Assembly (NCBI GenBank): GCA_900128395.1
Contig: LT649415.1
Coordinates: 1 to 27,525, forward strand
Origin: Stramenopiles sp. TOSAG23-2
Lineage: Eukaryota > Sar
DNA: 27,525 nucleotides
Direction of reading: 5' to 3'
Shown here piece after piece: positions 18,054 through 26,270 of the stretch (positions within the stretch are counted from its first letter, which is position 1; each line of letters opens with the position of its first letter). A program made the translations under genes and the position numbers. Under the pieces are notes generated by a model. It did no database searches. It was not told the DNA's origin and saw only the letters and a program-made list of their open reading frames with translations.

Positions 18054-18235
18054 TCATCTGATGTTGATGTTTTTGTTTGCTCTGGTACATCGTATTTCTT
18101 TGCTTTATCATTGTCATCTCCTTTATCTTTCTTGTTATTTCCTTTTAATAATGTATTTTTTCCATCGCATTTTATTATAAATAACGAAGGTATTATTATT
18201 AATATAAATATTATTTTCATGATATATCTATTCAT
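18014..18235 (-). CDS. Small secreted-type ORF or 5' exon of the channel
   Basis: This 73-residue frame starts with a convincing signal peptide from its second ATG at 18220 (MKIIFILIIIPSLFIIKCDG) and continues with a Lys/Asp-rich hydrophilic stretch before a TAA. Its 3' part overlaps the open channel frame by about 40 nt in another frame. On the minus strand a 50-nt GT...AG stretch beginning at GTACCAGAG and ending at TTAAG would, if removed, join this leader in frame to the channel pore; it lacks a good pyrimidine tract. I therefore see it as either the channel's 5' exon or a small secreted peptide. Confidence 0.35.
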   Translation of the reverse strand: MNRYIMKIIFILIIIPSLFIIKCDGKNTLLKGNNKKDKGDDNDKAKKYDVPEQTKTSTSDDGLILRPRLQHSK

Positions 18236-19224
18236 GTTTTTCTATATATTTATATATATAGTTGCGGATATACAAACAACACTATATTCAATGGATCTAT
18301 ATTACAATACAAGACGACGAGACACAATATCACTTATAGCACACACGGTTTGCGATCGTTTATCTCATTTTTTGATTTCTGCACACATGCAGTAATGAAC
18401 GTCATTGATACAATTATATATATATTATGCAATATATATCTACATTCCCCCTTTTATAATGTAACCTCCTCCCTTCTACCTTTTTTTGATCCAAAATCAA
18501 TAGTGAGTAGTTATAAAAATTAACATCGACACACCAGCTGTTTAGAGTAAATAATCCCGACGATATAAATTTTTACTTAGCCGGCCAGTCGAGATTTTTG
18601 GTACAATTGTTTAGTATACTTAAAAACACTATATTGACCTATCAAACACACAAATTAATCGAATTTCGGTACAATTGTTTAGTATACTTAAACACTATAT
18701 TGACCCAAATTAATCGAATTTCGGTACAATTGTTTAGTATACTTAAACACTATATTGACCGATCAAATACACACAAAACACAAATATCGAATTTCGAATT
18801 TCGGTACAATTGTTTAGTATACTTAAAAACACTATATTGACCTATCAAACACACAAATTAATCGAATTTCGGTACAATTGTTTAGTATACTTAAAACACT
18901 ATATTGACCTATCAAATACACACAAATACGATGAAAGACGACTCTTCTATAATAATAAGCCTCATCATAGAATAATAATAGATTTGAATCGCTACAATTA
19001 TTAATATAGCAAAAATAATATGTAAAAGACAAACAAACAAAAGTACTAGACACACGTACAGACATTTCAACACTTGTTACACATATGTTTGAATAGATAC
19101 AAATTCATACATAGTAATAAAACAACATTCCGTTCCTCCCATCGTTTTCCATTGTTGATTTTTGTATAATATAATAATATTCTTGTTTGTTTTTGTTTTT
19201 GCTTACAAAATCTTTGTTGAAAAA
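18236..19224. promoter_or_regulatory. Divergent region between channel and CHD gene, containing a tandem array
   Basis: This should hold the CHD promoter and that of the minus-strand channel/leader. (TA)-rich stretches are near 18248-18260 and 18418-18440. The five-copy array at 18600-18930 ends about 295 nt before the CHD ATG. Two apparent ORFs over the array are by-products of the repeat; its unit lengths are not multiples of three. Confidence 0.5.
18600..18930 (+). repeat. Five-copy tandem repeat array
   Basis: The core GTACAATTGTTTAGTATACT, followed by a TTA(A)n run of variable length and CACTATATTGACC, recurs with copies beginning (GGTACAATTG) at 18600, 18668, 18723, 18803 and 18871. 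The intervals are 68, 55, 80 and 68 nt; differences lie in the A-run and in the linker (ATCAAACACACAAATTAATCG-like). Each core contains the palindrome GTATAC. The nearly identical cores with variable linkers suggest recent amplification or selection on the core. Confidence 0.85.
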
Positions 19225-22200
19225 ATGACAACTGTTTTTTTGAAAGATTTAGAAAAGAATCATCAATATTATGAAAAAAATACACGTCGATTTTTTCAAA
19301 GTAATGGCGAAATTGTAATTGCAGATGGTAAAATTGTTGGATATGGTTCAGATGAAGAATCAAATAGTAGATTATACCATAATGTACATGGTGATGGGGA
19401 TGAAGAGGATTTAGATGAAAATGAAGCAAAAGTTGCTGTAGACGCATATGCTAAAAAGTTAAAAGTTCCACCACCTAATTATAAGTTCCCAGACAATGCG
19501 GATGGTCAACAGAGTGAGAGCGACGATGATATAAATGATCCATGGCCAGACAACTTAACAAATGGCCAGTGGGACCCAAAGAAACGTTTTTATGCTTCTC
19601 TTAACGATGAATCGTTTTATAAAATGGCAAAGAAACATGGATTAAATCCAACCAGATTATTAAAAAGCCATAAAGACTTTTATCCAGCACATTTACGGTT
19701 ACATTCAAAATTACAAGCAGGTACTCTAATTGATATGCGACTATATGACCGATACGATGAAGCTACAACAGAACTTGCCGAAGAAAGAGCACAAGAATTA
19801 GATCAATCTAAAAATTCTAAAACTAAAAAGAAAAATGAAAAGAAAACAAGAAATTCTAATATAAGACGTAGTAGTGCACGAACAGCTAAAAATAAAAGTG
19901 TCAAATATGCCGAATGGAATTCTGATGATGATGATGTACCCATGGAATCCGAATCTGAATCAGAAGAGGAAGAAGAGAGTGAATATGACGAGGACTCGTC
20001 GGAAGAGGAGGAGGAGGAATCTTCATCGGGTGATGAAGATGAATCAAGTGATTATGAAGAAAAAAGTTTAAAAAAAAGCAAAGGTAAAGGAAAAGCAACT
20101 ACTCGGAAAACATCAAAACGCCCGGTTAGAAAAGCATCATTAAGAACAAGAGAAAAAAATAAAAATGTTGAATCATCATCGGAGGAAGATGATGAGGATT
20201 CTTCGTCATCGTTTGATGATGAAGATGTAAAAAAAAAGAAGAAAAAGAAGAAAGAAACAATGGAAGACGATTTTGTAGTAGAAATTCATATAGATTTAGT
20301 ATTAGGTGTTGAAAAACATTCAATGGCAGAATGGAAGGAAAAATGTAAACATATGACGACGACACATATTACCAATGGTTCTATATTTCGCCAAAAAAAA
20401 CGAACGTTCCGTGAAGGTGAATTGGAATTGCAAACAGAAGAGCGCTATTTAATTAAATGGAAAAATTATTCCTATTTGCATGCAAGCTGGGAAACCATTG
20501 AGGATATTCATACTATGTGCGATGGGACATCTGCAAAAAAGCTTGATAAGTATATTGATGGTCTGGAAAATAAAAAAACCGTGCCTTCCGATAAATTTCC
20601 TGTAGCTGAAAGAATAATAGCAATGGATAAAAGGGAAAAATGGTATGATGTGAATAATCCACCCTGTGAAATTTGTCATGAGTATGAAGATACAGAGGAT
20701 AATCCAGCGGTACTTTGTGATGGCTGTTCTTTCGGTTGTGGTCATATACAATGTTTAAAACTGAAAGCTGTACCAGATGGTGAATGGTTTTGTGGGAAAT
20801 GTACAAAGAAAAAGAAATTGACTGATGATAAATTGCCTGTTCCATTTACGTTACAATATGATCATAAAATGGTATATGTAAAATGGGAAGGAATGCCTTA
20901 TTCTGCGTCAACATGGGAGCACGTTGCCGATGTTGCAGACGATCATTTGGTGGAAGAATTTGTTAGAGTATCTAAATATCCAAAGCAAATAAAGAAAAGT
21001 AAAAAGTTAAAGCCTGAGCAATATTTACAACTTGTAGAAAATGAAAAATATAAAAACGATAATAAATTACGTTCGTATCAAGTAGAAAGTGTTAAGTGGA
21101 TGGTTTGGAATTATATTCATGGCCGTAGCAGTTTATTAGCGGATGAAATGGGTTTGGGAAAAACTGTACAAACTGTTGCGTTTTTGAATCAATTGCGACA
21201 GCACCATGGATCATATGGCGGGCCGTTTTTGGTTGTAGCACCTCTTTCAACCATACCACATTGGATACGTGAATTTCGTGCTTGGACCGATATGAATGCA
21301 GTTATTTTACATGGTGATCCAGCGTCTCGTGACATTATATACAAGTACGAGTGGAGGTTTTTAGATCCGGAAAGAAATTATGTAAAATTAGGTTCTGCGA
21401 CGGATTTAAAGTTTGACGTCATCATTACTACATACGAAGGCATTAACATGTCATATAATCAATTGAAACGGGTGAATTGGAAAGTCCTTGTTGTCGACGA
21501 GGCACATCGTTTGAAAAATAGACGAAGCAAATTGATGGAGCAATTTAATCATTTCAAATTTGATAAAACATTATTGTTAACTGGGACGCCGATACAAAAT
21601 TCAATGAAAGAACTTTGGTCGCTTTTAAATTTTATAGCCCCTGGGGCATTTGGTACGGAAGAAACATTTGATGAGAAGTTTGGAAATATGACATCTGCAA
21701 AGGAAATTGATGAATTGCATCAAATGATTGAAAAATTCTTTTTAAGGCGTCTAAAAGGGGATGTGGAGCATATTCCACCACGAGAAGAAACTATCATCGA
21801 AGTAGAGCTTACCATCGAACAGAAACGGTATTACAGAGCAATTTATGAGCAAAATCGTAAATACTTATATCGGGGTTTAAAAAATGTCAGTAAACCTAGT
21901 CTAATGAATATCTCGATGGAGTTGCGGAAATGTTGCAACCATCCTTTCCTAATACGTGGTGCTGAACAAGCGATGTTGGCCCAAGCGAAAACAAAAATTA
22001 CTGCAAATGAAATGCTTATACAAGCTTGTGGTAAGTGTGTTCTATTGGACAAATTGTTGCCGAAATTAAAAGCAGATGGGCATAGGGTGTTGATTTTCTC
22101 GCAAATGGTTCGAATGCTTGACATTTTAGCGGATTATTTAAATTATCGTGGATATTCTTACGCTAGCGTAGATGGAAGGCAACGTGGCAACGATCGCCAA

Positions 22201-24885
22201 AAAGCCATTGATAGGTTTACGAATGATTCATCTGTATTAGTCATGCTATTGTCTACACGTGCTGGGGGGCTTGGGATCAACTTAATAAGCGCGGATACTG
22301 TTATAATATATGATAGTGATTGGAATCCACAAAATGACATACAAGCCATGGCACGTTGTCATCGAATTGGTCAGACAAAGCAAGTACAAGTTTATCGATT
22401 GCTGTCTTCAAATACGTATGAAATGCAAATGTTTCAAGCGGCATCGAAAAAATTAGGACTAGATCAAGCTGTATTGAATAAATTAGAAGAAGAAGGCGCG
22501 CAAGGTGCGGCAAAAGCGATAGAAAATAGCAGTTCATCAAGATCTACTTCCCCTGACGAAGCGAAAGAGTTGCAAAAGAAACGTGCCATGATAGGCTTAC
22601 AAAAAGGAGCTGGTAGTAAAAATCAACCAAAAACATTGAAAGAAAACAGTAAAAAAGATGTCGAAAGTTTATTGCGACATGGGGCGTACAATATGTTACG
22701 TGACGATGATGATGAGAGAAGTAAAACATTTTGTGAAGCAGATATTGAAGACATTTTAAAAACATCGACTAGAAAAATTCATGCTGCGCCTGGTAGTAAC
22801 CAAAATGGTAATGCTGGAATGGGTCAAACTGGTTCAAAGTTTTCTCGAGCTACGTTTGTTTCTGAAGGTGCTGGTTCAGTTGCGATCGATGATCCAGATT
22901 TTTGGAAGAAAATTATTGGTTTGGAAGATGTTGAACAACGTGCTACAAATGTAATTTTGTCTGGCAAGCGTAGACGAACGAAAGTGAAATCATATCGTGA
23001 GGAAGATAGTTTTGCTGATATTGATAAAGCTATAAGGGACAATAGAGAAGGCAAGGACGGTGATTCTTATGATTTTGATCCAGATGATGATTTGGATGTT
23101 GGTGAAGATTTAGAGGACGAGGAAGAACATTCTTCCATTAAATCAAAGTGGTTTTCAATTGTGAAAGATCGACTATTAACGTTTGGTTGGGGACGATGGG
23201 ATGAAATTAGCAAAGATTTAATTGCAAGCACGGCTTCGTCTTCATCATCGTCTGGGGGATCGAATAGAAGGGGGAAGCCAACAATGTTTGATATTCAAGC
23301 TGCATCTATTACATGGATTGCAATTTGGGCAATATCTGCTTCGTCGGGAGAAGGGCGCCCTGATGATGCACATTTAGCAGCAATTCAAAAAGGTAAGAGA
23401 AAGGCAAATGCGCCACCACCCTTAGAGACAACAAGTAAGACAAATAATAATAAGAAAGTTAAGGCAGATATGATGGACATTGATAAAGATAAGAAAAAGG
23501 ACGAAGAAGAGGAAGAGAAGGAAGAGGAAGAAGAAGAGGAGGAAGAGGAAGAAGAAGAGGAGGAAAATCCTTTAATAACTAAACTGACAAAATGGTTGCC
23601 AGATGATGCATTATCAGCTGTGCAATCTATACCATACATACTTGATGCAAATCAAGATCGTTTACGTGTCATTGTGCAAAATAAAATTACTCAGGATGAT
23701 ATCTCTTTGCGAAAAATTGAATTGGCATTGAAATTGCAACCTGGAAATTTGTCTTCATGGTTAGGAAAACGCTTAAGCCGATTTTCAACTTCGAGACTAT
23801 TGCCCAAGCTTCACAAATGGCTTTCTTCGACAATTGAAGATAAGTTGCGATGGCGGGTGCAAGCGGAGATTTTAAGAAGCAAGTCAAATACACGTACTGT
23901 TGCGGATCAAGCGAATTTAAATGAGGCAGAATTACACTTATTTGTTTACAAAAAGCGTGCTACCCTAGCGGCAACTAAATCGTGGGGATTGCCAAGTCTG
24001 CCAGCAGCATTTCAGAAATATTGCAAGTTTCCCACCTCAAATATCTCACGAGCCTTCAAACTCAATGCAAAAGAGATATTGAGTAGTTGGAAAATTATTT
24101 TACAAAATAACAAAAATAATTCTAACGTCGTTGCGTTGGAATCATTGGATCAAATTCCTGTGCCAATTGAATTTGGGAAATATATCAGTTTAGACCATAA
24201 TTCACCACAGCAATGTCGCAGATTCATCCAATCAATAAATAATTTCTTTTTTGTAAATGAAATTATAAGGGAAAAAAATATGGAAGAAATGTTACAACAA
24301 GCCCCAAGTGTCAAAGCAAAGAAAACTGCTGATGGTGATTCAGATGGCATGTCATGGATTCCTGTTGTTACTAATAAAAGATTTAAATTGCCCCATCCAA
24401 AATGGAGCAAAATTTGTGATGCAATTTTATTAATAGCTGTAGAAAAATATGGTCATACGAGACAAACGTTGGATAAATTACAACGGTATTTTTCTACCTC
24501 AAAGTCATGGTACCAAGTTATTGGTGATAATGTTGGAAAATATTTTGCTGGCATATGCTCGGAAATAGAAAGTGGATTGGTTACTTCAAAAGAACCTACG
24601 ACTACCACCACCACCACCACCACTACTACTACTACTACTTCTGTAAATGGGGAAGCAGTAGTTATGAAATGGCAAGATATTCGGAGTCGCTTTAACGCAG
24701 TAGTAGCGACGTATTTTGTTGGGAAACAGCGAAAACAGAAAAAGTTGAACGACCGTAAGAAAAAGTTGAACGACCGTACAAAACAGGATTTGAAACGAAT
24801 ATGGAGCAGGAAGAAAACGTTTATGAAACGTCTAATCATTCGTTTGAAGGGGAATCGCATACTAGGACCGAAATGGCTTGTATGA
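19225..24885 (+). CDS. CHD-type SNF2 chromatin remodelling ATPase with PHD finger and two chromodomains
   Basis: The 1886-residue nuclear protein should slide or evict nucleosomes using ATP. Order: acidic, Ser/Lys-rich N-terminus; chromodomain-like 1 at about 353-427 (ERYLIKWKNYSYLHASWE); PHD finger at 481-526 (CEIC ... LCDGC ... GHIQC ... FCGKC); chromodomain 2 at about 537-570 (VYVKWEGMPYSASTWEH); SNF2 ATPase with Walker A DEMGLGKT (640-647), DEAH (758-761) and LLTGTPIQNS; helicase C with STRAGGLGINL (about 1010) and ARCHRIGQTKQV (about 1044); then a C-terminal SANT-like GWGRW segment, a Glu run and a Thr run. All ATPase motifs are intact. PHD plus double chromodomain is CHD3/Mi-2-like, but here the PHD sits between the chromodomains. 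The upstream frame starts only with TTG, so I use the ATG at 19225. The end overlaps the next ORF in another frame and may not be the true C-terminus. Confidence 0.93.
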   Translation: MTTVFLKDLEKNHQYYEKNTRRFFQSNGEIVIADGKIVGYGSDEESNSRLYHNVHGDGDEEDLDENEAKVAVDAYAKKLKVPPPNYKFPDNADGQQSESDDDINDPWPDNLTNGQWDPKKRFYASLNDESFYKMAKKHGLNPTRLLKSHKDFYPAHLRLHSKLQAGTLIDMRLYDRYDEATTELAEERAQELDQSKNSKTKKKNEKKTRNSNIRRSSARTAKNKSVKYAEWNSDDDDVPMESESESEEEEESEYDEDSSEEEEEESSSGDEDESSDYEEKSLKKSKGKGKATTRKTSKRPVRKASLRTREKNKNVESSSEEDDEDSSSSFDDEDVKKKKKKKKETMEDDFVVEIHIDLVLGVEKHSMAEWKEKCKHMTTTHITNGSIFRQKKRTFREGELELQTEERYLIKWKNYSYLHASWETIEDIHTMCDGTSAKKLDKYIDGLENKKTVPSDKFPVAERIIAMDKREKWYDVNNPPCEICHEYEDTEDNPAVLCDGCSFGCGHIQCLKLKAVPDGEWFCGKCTKKKKLTDDKLPVPFTLQYDHKMVYVKWEGMPYSASTWEHVADVADDHLVEEFVRVSKYPKQIKKSKKLKPEQYLQLVENEKYKNDNKLRSYQVESVKWMVWNYIHGRSSLLADEMGLGKTVQTVAFLNQLRQHHGSYGGPFLVVAPLSTIPHWIREFRAWTDMNAVILHGDPASRDIIYKYEWRFLDPERNYVKLGSATDLKFDVIITTYEGINMSYNQLKRVNWKVLVVDEAHRLKNRRSKLMEQFNHFKFDKTLLLTGTPIQNSMKELWSLLNFIAPGAFGTEETFDEKFGNMTSAKEIDELHQMIEKFFLRRLKGDVEHIPPREETIIEVELTIEQKRYYRAIYEQNRKYLYRGLKNVSKPSLMNISMELRKCCNHPFLIRGAEQAMLAQAKTKITANEMLIQACGKCVLLDKLLPKLKADGHRVLIFSQMVRMLDILADYLNYRGYSYASVDGRQRGNDRQKAIDRFTNDSSVLVMLLSTRAGGLGINLISADTVIIYDSDWNPQNDIQAMARCHRIGQTKQVQVYRLLSSNTYEMQMFQAASKKLGLDQAVLNKLEEEGAQGAAKAIENSSSSRSTSPDEAKELQKKRAMIGLQKGAGSKNQPKTLKENSKKDVESLLRHGAYNMLRDDDDERSKTFCEADIEDILKTSTRKIHAAPGSNQNGNAGMGQTGSKFSRATFVSEGAGSVAIDDPDFWKKIIGLEDVEQRATNVILSGKRRRTKVKSYREEDSFADIDKAIRDNREGKDGDSYDFDPDDDLDVGEDLEDEEEHSSIKSKWFSIVKDRLLTFGWGRWDEISKDLIASTASSSSSSGGSNRRGKPTMFDIQAASITWIAIWAISASSGEGRPDDAHLAAIQKGKRKANAPPPLETTSKTNNNKKVKADMMDIDKDKKKDEEEEEKEEEEEEEEEEEEEEENPLITKLTKWLPDDALSAVQSIPYILDANQDRLRVIVQNKITQDDISLRKIELALKLQPGNLSSWLGKRLSRFSTSRLLPKLHKWLSSTIEDKLRWRVQAEILRSKSNTRTVADQANLNEAELHLFVYKKRATLAATKSWGLPSLPAAFQKYCKFPTSNISRAFKLNAKEILSSWKIILQNNKNNSNVVALESLDQIPVPIEFGKYISLDHNSPQQCRRFIQSINNFFFVNEIIREKNMEEMLQQAPSVKAKKTADGDSDGMSWIPVVTNKRFKLPHPKWSKICDAILLIAVEKYGHTRQTLDKLQRYFSTSKSWYQVIGDNVGKYFAGICSEIESGLVTSKEPTTTTTTTTTTTTTTSVNGEAVVMKWQDIRSRFNAVVATYFVGKQRKQKKLNDRKKKLNDRTKQDLKRIWSRKKTFMKRLIIRLKGNRILGPKWLV
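24739..24780 (+). repeat. 21-nt tandem duplication at the CHD / homeodomain ORF junction
   Basis: A 19-nt word beginning AAAAAGTTGAACG occurs at 24739-24757 and again at 24760-24778, a period of 21 nt. In the CHD frame it repeats KKLNDR. The frame of the following ORF opens inside the first copy (its last upstream stop is TAA at 24756-24758). Confidence 0.8.
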
Positions 24886-26270
24886 CCTGTGGTGCGTCAA
24901 ATTTGATTGGTGGCCAGTGCCCTGCGTGTAAAAAATCGCGCTCTGATGCGGACACAACACTATCTGGTATTCCAATGTCGGAAATTAACTTTTCGTATTC
25001 AAAGTTGAATGTATCTCCAAGAAAACTGTTCACCTTGTCGACATGCCCAAAAACGAAGGTACCAGTGGTAACCTCTATTGATGATGTACGGTGTCCGTCC
25101 GGGTTGTATCCTGGTGACTATTTGATAAAAGTTAATGAAATTAATGTTATTAAAAGTAAATTGAATATAGAAGAAATTTATGCGCTTCTAGATAAAGTTG
25201 ATGTTACCAACCTTTTGACTTTTACGTGTGAGTTATCTATGCATGATCAAACTCAAGTAATAAAAGAAGTAGCAATCGATATCATGAAGAGTGAAATTAA
25301 TATTGCACAAAAATATTTACAAGCGAATGTGAATCAGGTAAATAATTATAACAGCCAATATAGAAAAATACATGATAACGTAATCGCATTAAAAGATGCA
25401 ATAGAAACTGGAAAGATGGTTGAATCAGTCCAGTTGCCAAATGCTGCAGCGGAGAAACGACGTAAAAAGAGGAAAAAAGCGGAGCCAACCATACAAAACA
25501 ACAATATAACGACATCCGAAGTTGCAAGTACAAATGATAACTACCGCCAGGGTCGTTGGACAAAAGAAGAAAAGGATATGTATTTACTCGGTTTGGAACA
25601 GCATGGAAACGATTTGAGAGCAATACAGCTCATGATACCCACCAGATCTCTTACACAGATAACTGGGCATGCAGTAAATTTAGCGAAATCGCGGGCGGAT
25701 GAACAGGTGCAAGCACACAAACGGAGGAAAAAAAGACAAGCCGGAAAACTGGCAAGTATTTGTAATCATTTCGAATGCAATCGGCCAGTATTTGGATTTA
25801 AATTCTGTAAATATCATGTTCGTACAAATATTAACCGCAATCTAGTAGAGAATTTTGCGAGTATTTTAGAAGGTGAATTTGACATAAATCCATATCCAAC
25901 AGATGAAGATTGCGTTCGTTTGCAATCATTGACAAATATGTCTTGTAAAAACGTACGTGTATGGTTCGAAGACAAAAGTAGACGTGATCTTATAGAAAAG
26001 AAACGATTGCAAGAAGAACATTTGTTAGAAATTCGACGGAGAAATGAAGCAGATCGCCTTGAGGTTCAGTATCAGCGTATAAAGATGCTTCAACAAGCAT
26101 CATCCGAAGGTAGCTCTAAGCCGAAACAAAAAAAATATAGAACAAAACCGAAACTAAATGGCAATAATAGGATTCGTTCGTCATATCAAATGGCTGGATT
26201 AATACCATTGAATATGGACGCATTCGCACATCTTGATCGAGATAAAGAAGTTACAATCATTGATGATTAA
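24801..26270 (+). CDS. Zinc / PDZ-like / SANT / homeodomain nuclear protein
   Basis: The 489-residue frame combines, in order: a C-x2-C-x9-C-x2-C zinc ribbon-like knuckle (C27, C30, C40, C43); a PDZ-like fold at about 70-145 (CPSGLYPGDYLIKVNEINV); a basic NLS-like run at 219-226; a SANT/Myb domain at about 251-297 (GRWTKEEKDMYLLGLEQHG); a second small zinc motif C-x4-C-x9-C-x2-H (321-339); and a homeodomain at about 345-396 (NPYPTDEDCVRLQS ... VRVWFEDKSRRD). It is most likely a chromatin or transcription factor. In homeodomain helix 3 the near-invariant Asn51 is Asp. The ATG lies inside the end of the CHD frame (85-nt overlap, different frame), so it may be the C-terminal part of one CHD polypeptide split by an indel. 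Later ATGs are at 24873 and 24882, the latter overlapping the CHD TGA. Domain calls are by motif only; the PDZ is the least certain. Confidence 0.8.
   Translation: MEQEENVYETSNHSFEGESHTRTEMACMTCGASNLIGGQCPACKKSRSDADTTLSGIPMSEINFSYSKLNVSPRKLFTLSTCPKTKVPVVTSIDDVRCPSGLYPGDYLIKVNEINVIKSKLNIEEIYALLDKVDVTNLLTFTCELSMHDQTQVIKEVAIDIMKSEINIAQKYLQANVNQVNNYNSQYRKIHDNVIALKDAIETGKMVESVQLPNAAAEKRRKKRKKAEPTIQNNNITTSEVASTNDNYRQGRWTKEEKDMYLLGLEQHGNDLRAIQLMIPTRSLTQITGHAVNLAKSRADEQVQAHKRRKKRQAGKLASICNHFECNRPVFGFKFCKYHVRTNINRNLVENFASILEGEFDINPYPTDEDCVRLQSLTNMSCKNVRVWFEDKSRRDLIEKKRLQEEHLLEIRRRNEADRLEVQYQRIKMLQQASSEGSSKPKQKKYRTKPKLNGNNRIRSSYQMAGLIPLNMDAFAHLDRDKEVTIIDD

Noticed and set aside
18600-18930. CRISPR-like array
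   Set aside because: The spacers are short variants of the same linker rather than unique sequences, and the window is eukaryotic.
18598-19004. Two ORFs with repeated peptides over the tandem array
   Set aside because: Repeat intervals (68, 55, 80, 68 nt) are not multiples of three, the first ORF does not start with a good ATG context, and the peptide repeats follow from the DNA repeat.
19162-19224. 21-residue hydrophobic N-terminal extension of the CHD protein that looks like a signal peptide
   Set aside because: It begins with TTG and is AT-rich leader sequence; a nuclear remodeller needs no signal peptide. The ATG at 19225 is used.
23385-23639. Minus-strand ORF with long Ser run
   Set aside because: It is the antisense shadow of the Glu run in the CHD protein.
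24453-24860. Minus-strand ORF with long Val run
   Set aside because: It is the antisense shadow of the Thr run and basic tail of the CHD protein.
24882-24885. ATGA stop/start overlap suggesting prokaryote- or virus-like translational coupling
   Set aside because: The surrounding genes are clearly eukaryotic nuclear genes and protein-like sequence begins upstream of this ATG; coincidence is more likely.
24880-24917. Possible 38-nt GT...AG intron joining the CHD and homeodomain frames
   Set aside because: Removing it would delete half of the C-x2-C-x9-C-x2-C zinc motif, which looks genuine.
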